Numbered from the stretch's first letter, positions 1 to 9,875 are shown. The stretch: DNA of 64,000 nucleotides from Pycnococcus provasolii (GCA_049487715.1 CP150577.1:434001-498000); one strand, 5' to 3'. Notes: generated by a model from the letters alone, not told the origin. Program-made: numbers and translations.

Positions 1-28
1 AGATGACTTTGGAAATGATCTGCGGAAG

Positions 29-3000
29 ATGATTTTGAGCCTCATGAGTCACAGTGGATCGCACGTGGATAAGCAGGTTAAAGAGCTTCTTGAAAAGTTC
101 CGAGACGAGTTAACGAAATTGGATGAAAAAGACAAGAAGGCTGTGTTATCGATGATGTTCGCGAGATTTAGAACCTCCCAGGATGGCACGGTTACGTTCA
201 AAATGTCAACTAGCACGATGCATACGCATCTGATGAGAATGAATTGCATGGTCGAACACGCAAGAAGTGCAGCTTTGGCAGAGAAGCGGCGGAAAGCAAA
301 ATCAGGTGACGATGAGGATTATGGTCTGGAGGATGAGCATCTGGATGACGTAGACTCGGCCTCGGAGGACGAAGACGAGGATTCAGACAAGAATAAAGCA
401 GCGGACGCGCCAGCCGGACCCTCCAAGAAAAAGGCTGCTGTGAAGTCAAACCAAGACAAAGCCGGCACGCTCAACTTCAAGAATAAAGAAGATCGTTTGA
501 ACCACATGGTTGATTTAGCACAGAGTTTCATGAGTAGCATTAAGTGTGAAGACATGACCACGACAATGAAGCGCAAGCTTCGCACGCACTTTGACGATGG
601 TGCTGAGGACGCTGAGTGTCCCTTTAAAGTTCCAAAGAAAGGCTCGCGGGAAGCTTCGGAGCGCGTTGCACTGCTTGGGGTGAGAGCAGTCGCCCCAACT
701 CGCATGGATGTGGATGTTCGGCTGGTCCAACGGCAGAGGGCAGCATCAAAGCAAGCGCCGAAGAAAAAGGGCAAAGAGGCAGCCGCAACGAAGGAAGATC
801 CCAAACGCTTTACCGTGCCTATCGAGAAGGACAGTGATCCTCACGCTTTTGCCCTTCTCGAAGAAGCGCGAATGTTGCACAGCGCAGAGCGGGGAAGCAA
901 TGCAGGTGTAGATGCGTGCGTCCCCATTGGCGTTGCGACCCTTACCAAAAAGTCCAAGCTGGAACATGCAATGGACCTGGCAATTGCGTACAAAAGGCTT
1001 GCACGCCTGCTCCTCATGAGAACGGAAAAGGTGCAAAAGATAATTGAGCAAAAGCCGATTCTCCACGAGATTGGTGAGAATGTGGACGCCCAAGTGTGGA
1101 GGGCGCACTACCCGATCGATAGCGCATGCTTCAAAATGAACAAAAAGCGCATGTCCATGGACGCCCTGATGGCCGAACTCGCAAGTGGCAATCCGAATTC
1201 AGAACTCGATAAGGAGCTAAAGAAGAACCATCATGAGAAGGTGAAGAGTTCCATCGGCAGTGCATTGAGCATGGTTTTGCAACGACAGGGCTGCACTGCA
1301 TACAAGGCAGGCGATCGGACCCATCATGCAAATGTTTCAATCAAGACTGAACAAAATCTGGTGTCAAAGTATCAAATCGATGCCGGAAGAAAGTGGGCGA
1401 GGAGCCAGGTGTGGCCGTGGCCTGGGAAGTTTTCGGTGAACCCCCCGATCACGCATCGGCCCTCTGCTGTGTATGCCGCATACATGAATCCTTCCAAGCA
1501 GAATTCGAAAGTGTACAAGGGAAGCACGAACAAAGACGTGATCCAGAGTGCACTTGAGATGGCTATCGATATGGAACGTTCCGATGAATGCCTCGACGTG
1601 TACGTGTGTGGAGATTCCGAGTCATACCAGTACATGCACGTCGCGAACACAACATCTGAATCAAAGGTGCTCAAGCTTCGCGCCATCCTCATCGCCGATA
1701 ATAGATCCGTTCCGTGCGTACTCCCTCTCGCGAAGCATGCCAAGCTCACCGTTCCTGCTGGGTGCACCATTGCCTTTATGCAAGTGATGGCATCAAGGCC
1801 GCCTCCCCGGGCTAGTGGCGAGGCGGACATCCCAAAGTGCGGCCTTCATGCGAACGTGATATGTCGGCTCTCGAAGCCATCAGAGAGCAACCCACGCAAT
1901 CCAAAGGTTGCCTGCAAAGACAAGAACAAAATCACATTCAAGAACTTTGCGCTTACGGAAGAGCACGTCCGTGTGCGCACACAACGAGGATCCGCTGCGG
2001 CCGCAGGGCATGTGCCCGTGCCCACCAAGAAGCCGCCTCCAATGCCTGACAAGACGAAGCCACGGTGCAACCCCGCACAGGGCGGGATGGTACCTCTCGA
2101 CATTCCTGGACATGTCGATGGTCTCTTTTGTGCCGAGCACGGTCGCCTCGGTCGCCTCAGCACGAGCGACAACGCCGCAGGTCATTCTCCATCGCCATCG
2201 CAGGACGAGCTTGCCCGCAAAGCCGGTTTGGAGAGGTGCAAACGCGGCTGCACGCACCCGAGGCTCGTTTTGCGTACGAAGGACGCGGAGACGAAGGAGG
2301 CGGCGGCAGCAGCCCAGGAGGCTGGCCCGGTCACGTCTCCGTCGCATTCCCCAAAGCACAAGAAAGCTCGTACAACGCATTCGGCAGCACATGCGGCATC
2401 GGCGACGGAGGAGGAAGCGGAGCCAGCGAGGTCGCGTGGGGATGGGGCGGAGGCAAGCAAGTCGTCGAAAGTGCAAGAGAAGCAAGAGCATCCGCGCCGG
2501 GAGAAGTCGAGAGGATACAAGCCCGTGCTCGTCACTGCACGCAAGATTCCGGAATACCGCATCGAAGACGCGGATAAGTTCGTCAAGGGCAAGCGGTGGA
2601 TCGTGCTCGACCCTGGCGAGTCGACGGCGTTCACTGGCCTTCTGGTGGAGCCGGACGGGAGCTGCTTCGAGTTGCGGTTCGGCGCTGGATTGTCGCGGTT
2701 CATCGACTGGAAGAAGAAGAAAGTCGACAGTGCCCGATCGGCGATGGACTTGGAGAAGGACGAGAATGAGAGGAAGGCCAAGACGAACGAATACCAGCGG
2801 ACGCTCCACGAGTTGGAGGCAACCAAGAACAAGGCGAGGCACACCATCGTGAACCACATCACGGCGCTGGCGGACGTCGTGCTCGTGCCCCGCCTGGCGG
2901 TGACGCGGATGACGCAACGGAAGGCGCGCGGCAAGCCCATGGGGACCGACTTTCGCCGGCGCATGCTCGGCCTTGGCGTGGCTACCATGACGGATATCCT

Positions 3001-3793
3001 CCAGTCCAAGTGCGAGAACACTGGAATCAAGTACTTCACCGTGAGCGAGTACCTCACGTCGAAGGGCTGCGTGTGCGGCGCCGTACACGGTTCCCTTGGA
3101 TTCTCGCGTCACTTCAAGTGTCCAAAGTGCCACGCCACTCGCCACCGCGACCTCGGTGCGTGCTTCATGATTCTACTTGATTTCCTCATCGCCATGCGTC
3201 GCATCGCGGCGGAGGGTTCCGGGTCGTCCGACGTCGGAGGTGCTGGTCCGCCAAAGCCGAAGCGGAAGTCACACCAAAACAGTAAGGCACCTCCACCTGG
3301 TGCCACAAGCAAGGCTGACACAAAGGCACCAGAAGACGAGGCTAGAAGGAAAGCCAGCATAGAAAAGGGAAACAAGAAGAAAGTCGACGAGGACGAGGAG
3401 GAGGACGAGGAGGAGGGGGAGGAGGAAGAGGAGGAGGAAGAAGAGGAGGAGGAGGAGGAGGATTACAGCGAAGACGACGAAGACACAGACAGCGATGGCC
3501 ACTTTGAATACGATGCCAACATTGATGCCTTTGTGTACACAGACACAGAACAAGGTATTCTGAAGATCGTGAAGAGATCGGAGGTTATGGTGTGGTTGGA
3601 AAAGACAAAGGATACGCCAGAAGGTGCTTATAAAGCCGTGGTGATAAGCCTCGACGGTGCGAATGGCAACCTCGAGGTACGTTTTGAAGGCGACAATAAC
3701 ACGTATTCCGTCCACGTCGACAGCATCTACAGCGTGATCACGTCGCCATCGCTGCCACAGCAACCAGGTGCCGGTGGTGCACAACACCCTTAG
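29..3793 (+). CDS. Fanzor-type RNA-guided nuclease (eukaryotic TnpB homologue), 5' end open
   Basis: 1254 residues from the first ATG, but the frame stays open to base 2, so the true start may lie outside the window. The C-terminal half has the TnpB/Fanzor RuvC layout: RuvC-I Asp861 in WIVLDPGES; a RuvC-II strand (LVPRLAVTRM) lacking the usual Glu; Glu1007 in VSEYLTSKG, where Fanzors carry their relocated catalytic Glu; a zinc ribbon at Cys1014, 1016, 1031 and 1034; and RuvC-III Asp1041 in RHRDLGA. By family knowledge such proteins use a downstream guide RNA to cut DNA and spread within transposons. Oddities: the first zinc pair is CxC where CxxC is usual, an acidic tract at about 1117-1165, and a C-terminal segment (about 1175-1250) resembling a Tudor/SH3 barrel. 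The N-terminal half is Lys/Asp-rich and unassigned. The family call is firm; activity is inferred. Confidence 0.85.
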   Translation: MILSLMSHSGSHVDKQVKELLEKFRDELTKLDEKDKKAVLSMMFARFRTSQDGTVTFKMSTSTMHTHLMRMNCMVEHARSAALAEKRRKAKSGDDEDYGLEDEHLDDVDSASEDEDEDSDKNKAADAPAGPSKKKAAVKSNQDKAGTLNFKNKEDRLNHMVDLAQSFMSSIKCEDMTTTMKRKLRTHFDDGAEDAECPFKVPKKGSREASERVALLGVRAVAPTRMDVDVRLVQRQRAASKQAPKKKGKEAAATKEDPKRFTVPIEKDSDPHAFALLEEARMLHSAERGSNAGVDACVPIGVATLTKKSKLEHAMDLAIAYKRLARLLLMRTEKVQKIIEQKPILHEIGENVDAQVWRAHYPIDSACFKMNKKRMSMDALMAELASGNPNSELDKELKKNHHEKVKSSIGSALSMVLQRQGCTAYKAGDRTHHANVSIKTEQNLVSKYQIDAGRKWARSQVWPWPGKFSVNPPITHRPSAVYAAYMNPSKQNSKVYKGSTNKDVIQSALEMAIDMERSDECLDVYVCGDSESYQYMHVANTTSESKVLKLRAILIADNRSVPCVLPLAKHAKLTVPAGCTIAFMQVMASRPPPRASGEADIPKCGLHANVICRLSKPSESNPRNPKVACKDKNKITFKNFALTEEHVRVRTQRGSAAAAGHVPVPTKKPPPMPDKTKPRCNPAQGGMVPLDIPGHVDGLFCAEHGRLGRLSTSDNAAGHSPSPSQDELARKAGLERCKRGCTHPRLVLRTKDAETKEAAAAAQEAGPVTSPSHSPKHKKARTTHSAAHAASATEEEAEPARSRGDGAEASKSSKVQEKQEHPRREKSRGYKPVLVTARKIPEYRIEDADKFVKGKRWIVLDPGESTAFTGLLVEPDGSCFELRFGAGLSRFIDWKKKKVDSARSAMDLEKDENERKAKTNEYQRTLHELEATKNKARHTIVNHITALADVVLVPRLAVTRMTQRKARGKPMGTDFRRRMLGLGVATMTDILQSKCENTGIKYFTVSEYLTSKGCVCGAVHGSLGFSRHFKCPKCHATRHRDLGACFMILLDFLIAMRRIAAEGSGSSDVGGAGPPKPKRKSHQNSKAPPPGATSKADTKAPEDEARRKASIEKGNKKKVDEDEEEDEEEGEEEEEEEEEEEEEEDYSEDDEDTDSDGHFEYDANIDAFVYTDTEQGILKIVKRSEVMVWLEKTKDTPEGAYKAVVISLDGANGNLEVRFEGDNNTYSVHVDSIYSVITSPSLPQQPGAGGAQHP

Positions 3794-4010
3794 GTGGTTG
3801 CCAGAGTCGTCGACGACAAGGACAGGATGACATGTCCAAGGAGGATAGTGCCAATAACCTGTGCCAATATCTCACACGTTGAGATATTGGCAACTTTGTT
3901 TTTGGCAATATCTCGCCCCCAACCAGCAAACCAAAAAACAAAATAGAGGACCGTGTCAACCCTGAGAAGGGTTTTGGTCCCAATCGTTAACAGTTCGATA
4001 AACTGTAATA
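3794..4010 (+). ncRNA. Candidate guide-RNA / right-end region of the Fanzor element
   Basis: Directly after the Fanzor stop is a structured non-coding stretch. A perfect hairpin has 13-nt arms at 3862-3874 and 3880-3892 with a 5-nt loop. A third, near-identical copy of the arm motif (TGGCAATATCTCG) sits at 3903-3915. Smaller stem-loops lie near 3961-3976 and 3989-4008. In known Fanzor and TnpB elements the guide RNA is transcribed from the 3' end of the ORF into the element's right end, which fits this position. No transcript or element boundary can be proved from sequence alone; the repeated motif could instead be part of a terminal inverted repeat. Confidence 0.4.
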
Positions 4011-4418
4011 AGAGTAACACGTGGGTGGAACTCCATACTGACATCGTAGGCGAAGAGTTGATTCGCGACGCGCGATTTGAAGTGCATGGTACCGTATCAG
4101 CCACACCACGCATCATGGTTGCCTCGTACTGCAGTAGATTCAGTCGTTTGTTATACGCGGTTGCGTCTTTCCACCAGGGCCGAAAGATTCGTGCGATAAC
4201 AGCCGATGGGTGTCGCCCAGCGGGGTTTGGCGAGCTGACACGGACAAAAAACGGGCCTGGGATATAGCATAGTATTACGTTCCTATTCGAGTGCAGTTGG
4301 ATACGTACCGCTCCGCACCAAGGCCCATGCTCACAAAACGCACGCCGTTCGCAAGCATTGCTGGGTGACATCAGAGAAAGAGATAACAGAACCTCTAGAG
4401 TGTGTGATCTCTTTCCCT
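4011..4418. other. Intergenic stretch, no supported gene
   Basis: I see no coding region with recognisable homology here. A minus-strand frame is open across much of it, but its composition resembles no family and it is interrupted relative to the neighbouring FkbM gene. It probably holds the 3' flank of that gene and the flank of the Fanzor element. Confidence 0.4.
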
Positions 4419-6227
4419 TTATGTAACACGCGCAAACCATAGGTACGACTCGCAGTTGCAAGTCACCATTGCATTCACAAGCTGCTCGTCATCCGCTTCA
4501 TTGACCAATTCCATATACTCTACGCCAAATCTCGTCGCCTTTTCAATCGTGGGATCGCTAATCATGTTCTTTGCCGTATCCCATGCGAAGCTACGCACGG
4601 CGCGCACGTGGTAGCCGTGCTCACGGATCAATCCCATCACACGTACGCCATCTGCGGCTGTCTGTCCCGTAACAGCCGTCCAGCGCGACGGCGGACCAAA
4701 CTCCACGACGCTATGGTCCACCCGACGTGCCGCGAACGACGCATCCGCGCTCGACAAGGCTATCAGGTCAGCGCCCTCGACGTCGATCTTGAGCATTCCC
4801 ACGTGCCGCGAGCCGATGAGATCATCTAAAGTGATCGACGCAACAGTCGGTGCGTCTTGACTCGGAGGAGCCAGCTGCGCTATCGCACCCTCGGCAATCT
4901 GGTGGCCAGAGTATGAGACGGTGCCAACCGAGGACGAAATCGCCGCATTGATCACCTTTACGTTCACACCGTTTGCACGCGCATTTTCCGATACAACTTT
5001 CGAAAGTTCCTCTTGCATCTCCACCGCTTCCACCATTGCACCCTGTAAAGCGGCAAATGCCGCAACAGCACCATGATTTGATCCAGCATCCACCACCAGC
5101 TTGCTCCAGCCTTCCTCGATAGCGTGCGCGGTTAGTTGGTACACGTTTTCCTCACGCTCGATATGACCGCGAATCAAATTCGTATGTCCAGCCTCTCTCA
5201 CACCAACCTTCACATTTGCTCCTGCGATAACATGATTTTCATACAAAAGCTTAAGCTCCAGCTTCGGTGGAGCAACTTTCAGCGAAGTACTAGCTCGACG
5301 TGATGCGGTGATGTCCACAATGGAGTCTCGTGCTATGCTGCCAACGAGCTTTCCAAAGTCACGCACGATATCGTCCTGGTAGTGCACCTGCAAGCCGTGC
5401 TTTCGAAGCAGCTCCAAGTACGCAACAGGATCCGTGTGCTGCTTTCGAAGCATAAACGGAGAAAACTCCGAAAATACACTTCTTATTTTAGGAAGCACGT
5501 GCTTCTGCCCACCTACCAGCGCGTGGTACTCGAAGCCCTCCGTATCGATCTTCAGAACGTCCACACGCTCGTCTCTGCCCACAACCTCGTCAAGAGGTAC
5601 CGTCATCACAACCTCCTCGCGCTGCCTCCGTCCTGACCAGTGCACCCAGCCGCTGAAGTCGAGCGCACGACTCTCCTCCTCCTTGCAGTCCATATTCATA
5701 TTGCCGCTGTTGCCCTCCGGACTTGCCATCGTACACCGCATACGCTTCTCAGCCAGCGCGACGTGGTGCAGCTTGATACGGCTCTTCAGCTCAGGGTTCA
5801 GACAAAGCGAGTAGCGGATCAAGTTCGCGTTCTCCTGACTCGCCTCCACGGCGATCACCTTATATCCGAGAGCAGCCACATACAGCGCGAAGTATCCAAT
5901 GTTCGCGCCAATATCAAGGTACACGCTTCCCTTCTTGTCTGCCAGAGCTGTCTTCAGGTGCTCGAGCGTTGACGGCTCCCAGCGTCCGTGTGCGAGGATC
6001 GACCCGGAAACGATATCGTTCTTGCCGTACGTCGCGATACGAAACGACTTGTCGGTGCTGTCGACACGCACGGTGGCAACACGAACCTCCGTTCCAGGAC
6101 TGATGGCGCGCTTTTCTGCTTCGCAGAGCACGGGTGACGAAGAGGCGGAAGGAAAGACGCGCAGCGCGGCGGCCGAGGTGGCCCAGTGGAGGAGGGTTAC
6201 CAGACACACGAGGAGCAGGTTCTTCAT
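4419..6227 (-). CDS. Secreted/luminal protein with two FkbM-type methyltransferase domains
   Basis: 602 residues from the ATG at 6227; this start opens with MKNLLLVCLVTLLHW, a clear signal peptide. Domain 1 has the SAM-binding loop VYLDIGANIGYFALY and the FkbM signature DVLKIDTEGFEYHALVGG. Domain 2, about residues 330-600, repeats the plan with VVDAGSNHG and MLKIDVEGADLI. FkbM proteins are SAM-dependent O-methyltransferases, often acting on sugars, so methylation of glycans in the secretory path is the likely role. The promoter and the first ~180 codons are nearly identical to the inverted gene starting at 14003. A TATA-like run (TATATAATATAT) lies just upstream of the ATG. The second domain differs from anything in that paralogue, so the pair shares a 5' half with swapped 3' halves. 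Confidence 0.85.
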   Translation of the reverse strand: MKNLLLVCLVTLLHWATSAAALRVFPSASSSPVLCEAEKRAISPGTEVRVATVRVDSTDKSFRIATYGKNDIVSGSILAHGRWEPSTLEHLKTALADKKGSVYLDIGANIGYFALYVAALGYKVIAVEASQENANLIRYSLCLNPELKSRIKLHHVALAEKRMRCTMASPEGNSGNMNMDCKEEESRALDFSGWVHWSGRRQREEVVMTVPLDEVVGRDERVDVLKIDTEGFEYHALVGGQKHVLPKIRSVFSEFSPFMLRKQHTDPVAYLELLRKHGLQVHYQDDIVRDFGKLVGSIARDSIVDITASRRASTSLKVAPPKLELKLLYENHVIAGANVKVGVREAGHTNLIRGHIEREENVYQLTAHAIEEGWSKLVVDAGSNHGAVAAFAALQGAMVEAVEMQEELSKVVSENARANGVNVKVINAAISSSVGTVSYSGHQIAEGAIAQLAPPSQDAPTVASITLDDLIGSRHVGMLKIDVEGADLIALSSADASFAARRVDHSVVEFGPPSRWTAVTGQTAADGVRVMGLIREHGYHVRAVRSFAWDTAKNMISDPTIEKATRFGVEYMELVNEADDEQLVNAMVTCNCESYLWFARVT

Positions 6228-6313
6228 GACATAAAGTATATAATATATCACTGCTTGCTAGACTATTCTCTGCTTGCTGAAAAAGAAATGAAACTAAGTT
6301 TAAGTAACCTTTT

Positions 6314-6640
6314 GTGCCTTCTAACCGGCCCTGTTGGCTAGAATCGTGCTTGTGCTACAAGAGTAAACCCGAGGACCCAAACAATTCTGCCAAAAGGTCA
6401 AATGACGTGGTTACAACCCAAAATAAACCCGAGGACCCAAACAATTCTGCTTTTCTTGCTCTCCTAGACGGTGTGGAGGAGAGTGTCCCTCAGCCAAACC
6501 CAAAGCCTGCTTGAAAACCCGATAACCTCTCCAGCCTGTCAGTTCACGCGCGAACACGTGAGCTGACGGCTGCCCGCCGGGCGGGTGGGTGGGTGTATTA
6601 AAAGAAATATGAACCCAATATTCCCTGTTTTTCTTTTGGT
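6314..6640. repeat. Dispersed retroelement-terminal repeats
   Basis: A 27-bp motif beginning AAACCCGAGGACCC occurs twice here (about 6367 and 6427) and again near 42573; a diverged copy lies near 12640. It is followed by a ~190-bp segment (about 6450-6640) that recurs in inverse orientation at 7016-7115 and at 56080-56256. These are likely pieces of retrotransposon ends, nested into one another. Confidence 0.6.
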
Positions 6641-6651
6641 TTGATACGCAG

Positions 6652-7029
6652 GTGACAGTCGCAGATGATTCTGCATTTCCTGCACAACGAGTATACGCCG
6701 CCAGCATACGAATGGCAACAACCGAACAAGAATACACGAAACTTGAGCTGCCAACGGCGCTCGTTTCTCAGCACGCACGCCACAACCTCCTATCCATCCC
6801 TCGACTAGCAGCAGCTGGTTGGGATCTATCACTCCGCGACAACATCCTCATCGACCAACACGGAAAGAAATACACGCTGCATCCGTATGAAGGTCTTTAC
6901 TACGTGCAGATCGTGACAAACGATACAACCAGAACCGTGAGCACGACTCCGCCGGCTCGAAACTTCGTCGCACGGCAGATCGAGAAGCGCACCGAGAACT
7001 CTAAAGCGTCGTGTTCGCGCGTGAACTGA
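6652..7029 (+). pseudogene. Ty1/copia Pol fragment (protease end and GAG-pre-integrase domain)
   Basis: An open segment of about 125 codons contains HARHNLLSIPRLAAAGWDLS followed by a glycine/tyrosine pattern ending in EGLYYVQI. This is the layout of the GAG-pre-integrase region just after the copia protease. No integrase or reverse transcriptase follows, so it is a stranded fragment. It sits between inverted copies of the ~190-bp repeat, and LTR-like sequence (7125-7212) also present near 42640-42730 lies downstream. Confidence 0.7.
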
Positions 7030-7212
7030 CAGGCTGGAGAGGTTATCGGGTTTTCAAGCAGGCTTTGGGTTTGGCTGAGGGACACTCTCCTCCACACCGT
7101 CTAAGGTTAGGAGAGCAAGAAAAAGGCTCGGCACCTCAGAGGGGGCCCTCTACCGTTTACCCCGACTAAACCGAAGGTACTGTAGCCAAAAGTAGAATCG
7201 TACAATAAAGTG
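7016..7212. repeat. Inverted repeat copy plus LTR-like segment
   Basis: 7016-7115 is the inverse of part of the 6450-6640 repeat. 7125-7212 is the reverse complement of an LTR-like sequence at about 42640-42730 that includes GGGGGCCCTCTACCG. Together with the copia fragment between the arms this marks a collapsed retroelement. Confidence 0.6.
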
Positions 7213-7303
7213 TAATTATTTATGTCTGCGAGCCTACTTTATACATTCACTCACTCAATCCTAATTTCTTCCAACCTCAGTGTGATACTTTACCGTCTCT
7301 GAA

Positions 7304-8410
7304 ATGACCATTTCTTTTGGCATGTGTCAATTGGCGCTCTTATTGATATTCACTTTGCTTTCAACACTGTCATCTTTGGTAACAACTGTGTCGGCTGTGC
7401 CAACGCTCAGCGCCGTCGATAGTTTCAAGTTGATAGGGTGGAAGGGCGAGACGCACCGTGTCGCCACACTTGCGTCTTCTGGCGAGGCATCTTCTGGCTC
7501 AACGGAAAAAGGTGACGACGACGACGACGACGTAATCAGAAAAACTCGAACAAACCAGAATGCTATGCCAACTTCAGTGGAGCTGCCTCGTCGCATACAC
7601 ATCATCACGCGGAATTTACACGATACCGTGTATGTCGGCGCGTGGATCAGGTACCACCCGCACTGGAATATCACCGTGTGGACGGACGATAACATGCTGC
7701 AGTACATGGAGACGCACGCCGCACAGTACCTGCCGACCTATCGCGCGCTGATCGGCGCGAAGAAGAGCGACTTCTTCCGACTCATCGTCCTGTTCATGCT
7801 GGGAGGAGTCTACGCCGACGCCGACGTGGAACCTCTACGGTCGCTTGAGCCGTACCTAACAGAACATCGCGCGCCGTGCATGTTCACGGAAGAGCCTGAT
7901 TTGCATAAGGTGGCACTGTACGATACGCCTACGTCGTTCGTCATGCCGTGCAACTTTATTCTCGCAGGCGTTCCGAATGCCGCGGAACACAAGCACTTGC
8001 TTGACGTGATTGCGAACATTGCGTCAAATCTGACGGAACTGAAAGGCGCAGATGCCACCGCGCAAACGGGACCTGGTCTGCTGCGTTCTCAAAGAGGCGC
8101 TCTCAGTGCATGCCACGTCGCACCCGCGCGACTCTTCGCCGGCCGACCGGCTGACAACAACCCGCTGATCGTGACCAAGTGTGCCAACGTGTTTCATTCA
8201 ACTCGCTCAATCTTTATCCCTGAGCAATTGCGGGGCGAGCTGCGAACAGCGTGCTGCGATGCGAGGGACACGCCTCTTTGGCAGCATCTCGACAAGGTCA
8301 TACCACAAGGCAGCTGCCCACCGAAACCAAATACCGATGATGTACTCACACTTCATCATTGGTCTCACTCGTGGGACGGCGATAAACATGCAAAGCGGAA
8401 GCGATTGTGA
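7304..8410 (+). CDS. GT32-family glycosyltransferase (OCH1-like), type II membrane protein
   Basis: 368 residues starting at an ATG with a hydrophobic N-terminal anchor (about residues 5-32). The GT32 core begins near residue 92 (PRRIHIITRNLHD). It includes IGAKKSDFFRLIVLFMLGGV followed by the metal-binding DxD at Asp172-Ala-Asp174 (YADADVEPL) and ends with a HHWSHSWD motif typical of the family C-terminus. GT32 enzymes transfer mannose, galactose or related sugars from nucleotide donors in the Golgi. No truncation is visible. The gene lies inside the interval between the two inverted FkbM paralogues. Donor and acceptor sugars cannot be told from sequence. Confidence 0.88.
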   Translation: MTISFGMCQLALLLIFTLLSTLSSLVTTVSAVPTLSAVDSFKLIGWKGETHRVATLASSGEASSGSTEKGDDDDDDVIRKTRTNQNAMPTSVELPRRIHIITRNLHDTVYVGAWIRYHPHWNITVWTDDNMLQYMETHAAQYLPTYRALIGAKKSDFFRLIVLFMLGGVYADADVEPLRSLEPYLTEHRAPCMFTEEPDLHKVALYDTPTSFVMPCNFILAGVPNAAEHKHLLDVIANIASNLTELKGADATAQTGPGLLRSQRGALSACHVAPARLFAGRPADNNPLIVTKCANVFHSTRSIFIPEQLRGELRTACCDARDTPLWQHLDKVIPQGSCPPKPNTDDVLTLHHWSHSWDGDKHAKRKRL

Positions 8411-8420
8411 AAAATTAACC

Positions 8421-8594
8421 TTAGACGCCCAGCATGTGGTTCCACGTCTTGGCAAAGAGCACCGGCCTGCCATCCTCGGTCCACTCCTTCACGCCGAGCG
8501 TCCCGTGCCCGTGCGTCGGGAACCATGCGTCGTAGGGTTGGCCGAAGCAGTGCATGCACCCATCGAAGTATACGTGCTCAAAGAGGCAGAAAAA
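8421..8594 (-). pseudogene. C-terminal fragment of an unidentified protein
   Basis: A minus-strand frame of about 58 codons ending in a TAA at 8421 encodes a composition that looks truly coding, including YFDGCMHCFGQPYDAWFP and VLFAKTWNHMLGV. It has no start and runs upstream into a poly-G tract (about 8617-8632). It converges with the 3' end of the GT32 gene. I do not recognise the family; it may be the tail of another glycan enzyme cut by the repeat. Confidence 0.35.
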
Positions 8595-9080
8595 GAGCAG
8601 AGGGGAGGGAAAGGGGGGGGGGGGGGAGGGGGGAGGTATGTACTGTAGGTGTGGTGAGGGCTCAAAGAATCTCTGTCTGCTGGATTTTGTTTGTATTATA
8701 GTAGAGCTGACGTGGTAAAATTCGTTATCTCATGCGCAGCACTGAGTCTGGCGTGGCACAGAAAAATAAACAGATTGAACCGATATTCGCGGTCAACAAC
8801 AACAAAAAAAGAGATAAGGTTTTACCGCGTTGGTTGTGTCTCAACGACCAAAAGAAAAGGCCAAGCTGTGTTCCAAGCTATTTTCGCCACGTCATGGTTG
8901 TTTGGTATTTCTGGCGAAATATGCGCACCCCAGATGGCATACAATTCAAAAGAAAGTTTGCCCCCGCGGGGAAAAAAAAATAAAGATCCAATCGTGGACA
9001 CAGGTTGGCAACAACCCTGTTGTTTTGAATAATTGCTAAAACTACTGTACGAATCCAGTCCAGGCTTGAAATTGAAGGAA
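8595..9080. other. Non-coding stretch with poly-G tract
   Basis: Holds a homopurine/poly-G run near 8610-8635 and otherwise AT-rich unique sequence. No coding region or repeat is supported. Confidence 0.4.
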
Positions 9081-9081
9081 A

Positions 9082-9460
9082 AGGCAGGCAAGAGGGAGAA
9101 AAAAAAAGTTGATTTCCCTGTCAGCATGTAGCAAACTAACCTTAGAACCCCTTAGAACTCCACCCTCTTCCCCCCCGTCCGTCTCGTTGTTTGCCCACCC
9201 TCTCACCCTCTCCCAGAGACTCTCTCTTCTCTCTCGCTTCTCTCTCTGTTCATCTATCTTGTCTCTATTCATCTTGTTCATCTCTCTGTTCATCTCTCTG
9301 TTCATCTCTCTGTTCATCTCTCTGTTCATCTCTCTGTTCATCTCTCTGTTCATCTTTCTTGTCTCTCTGGTCGTCTCTCTGTGGTAATCTCTCTTCTCTC
9401 TCTTGTCTCTCTGGTCATCTCTCTGTTCATCTCTCTTCTCTCTGTTCATCTCTCTGTGTG
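9082..9460. repeat. Dispersed repeat carrying a 12-bp CT-rich microsatellite
   Basis: A segment starting GGCAAGAGGGAG recurs at about 28120-28405. Both copies run into a long array of TCTCTCTGTTCA units (12 bp). At 9285-9350 the array is almost perfect. Reading frames through it are repeat artefacts. Confidence 0.75.
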
Positions 9461-9554
9461 GTGGAGGTTTTGTGGAGGGGTGGTCCTAGTGGAGGGGTGG
9501 CGGTTGCAGCGGCTGCGGCAGGGCCGCGCTGTTGCGTGGGGGTGAGGGTGGGAT

Positions 9555-9612
9555 TCCGAGTTTCTCGGGTCGTTTCTTGTCATTTCTTGTCGTTTCTTGT
9601 CGTTTCTTGTCA
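9555..9612. repeat. Short tandem array flanking the Tc1/IS630-type element (left)
   Basis: Repeats of CGTTTCTTGTCATTT type. A related, diverged array (TTTCTGTGCATTTCGG units) lies at 12400-12500 on the other side of the ORF pair 9876-12256. The two may mark the element's ends, although no exact terminal inverted repeat could be read. Confidence 0.4.
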
Positions 9613-9875
9613 TTTTGCTAAGTCGGCAAGTGCCGACCTGTGATGTCTCCATTTGGGGGACCACTGTCGTTCCTTGCAAGCAATGCAAGAGCTTGCAAGG
9701 GCTTGCAAAACAGCTTGCAAGACTCTTGCAAGAGCGCGCGTCCATCACCTCCCCCTTTGCCAACGCCTCTGGCCACCCACTCTTCCCCACTTTCCCCTTT
9801 TCCCTCCCGAGACGTAGACTCCCCCGCCCCCGGCCCCCAGGTGGACAGCCCTCTGTCATTTGAACTCAGCGCGTC

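Noticed and set aside
210-3787. Many long opposite-strand and alternate frames inside the Fanzor ORF
   Set aside because: They mirror the coding frame's composition (Lys/Asp/Glu codons giving Leu/Phe/Ser frames) and show no motif. Only the plus frame has the RuvC and zinc pattern.
9109-9449. Frames made of repeated Ser-Leu-Phe-Ile or Met-Asn-Arg-Glu units
   Set aside because: Translations of the 12-bp TCTCTCTGTTCA microsatellite in different phases.
9085-9460. CRISPR-like or minisatellite gene array
   Set aside because: Contiguous simple repeat without spacers.
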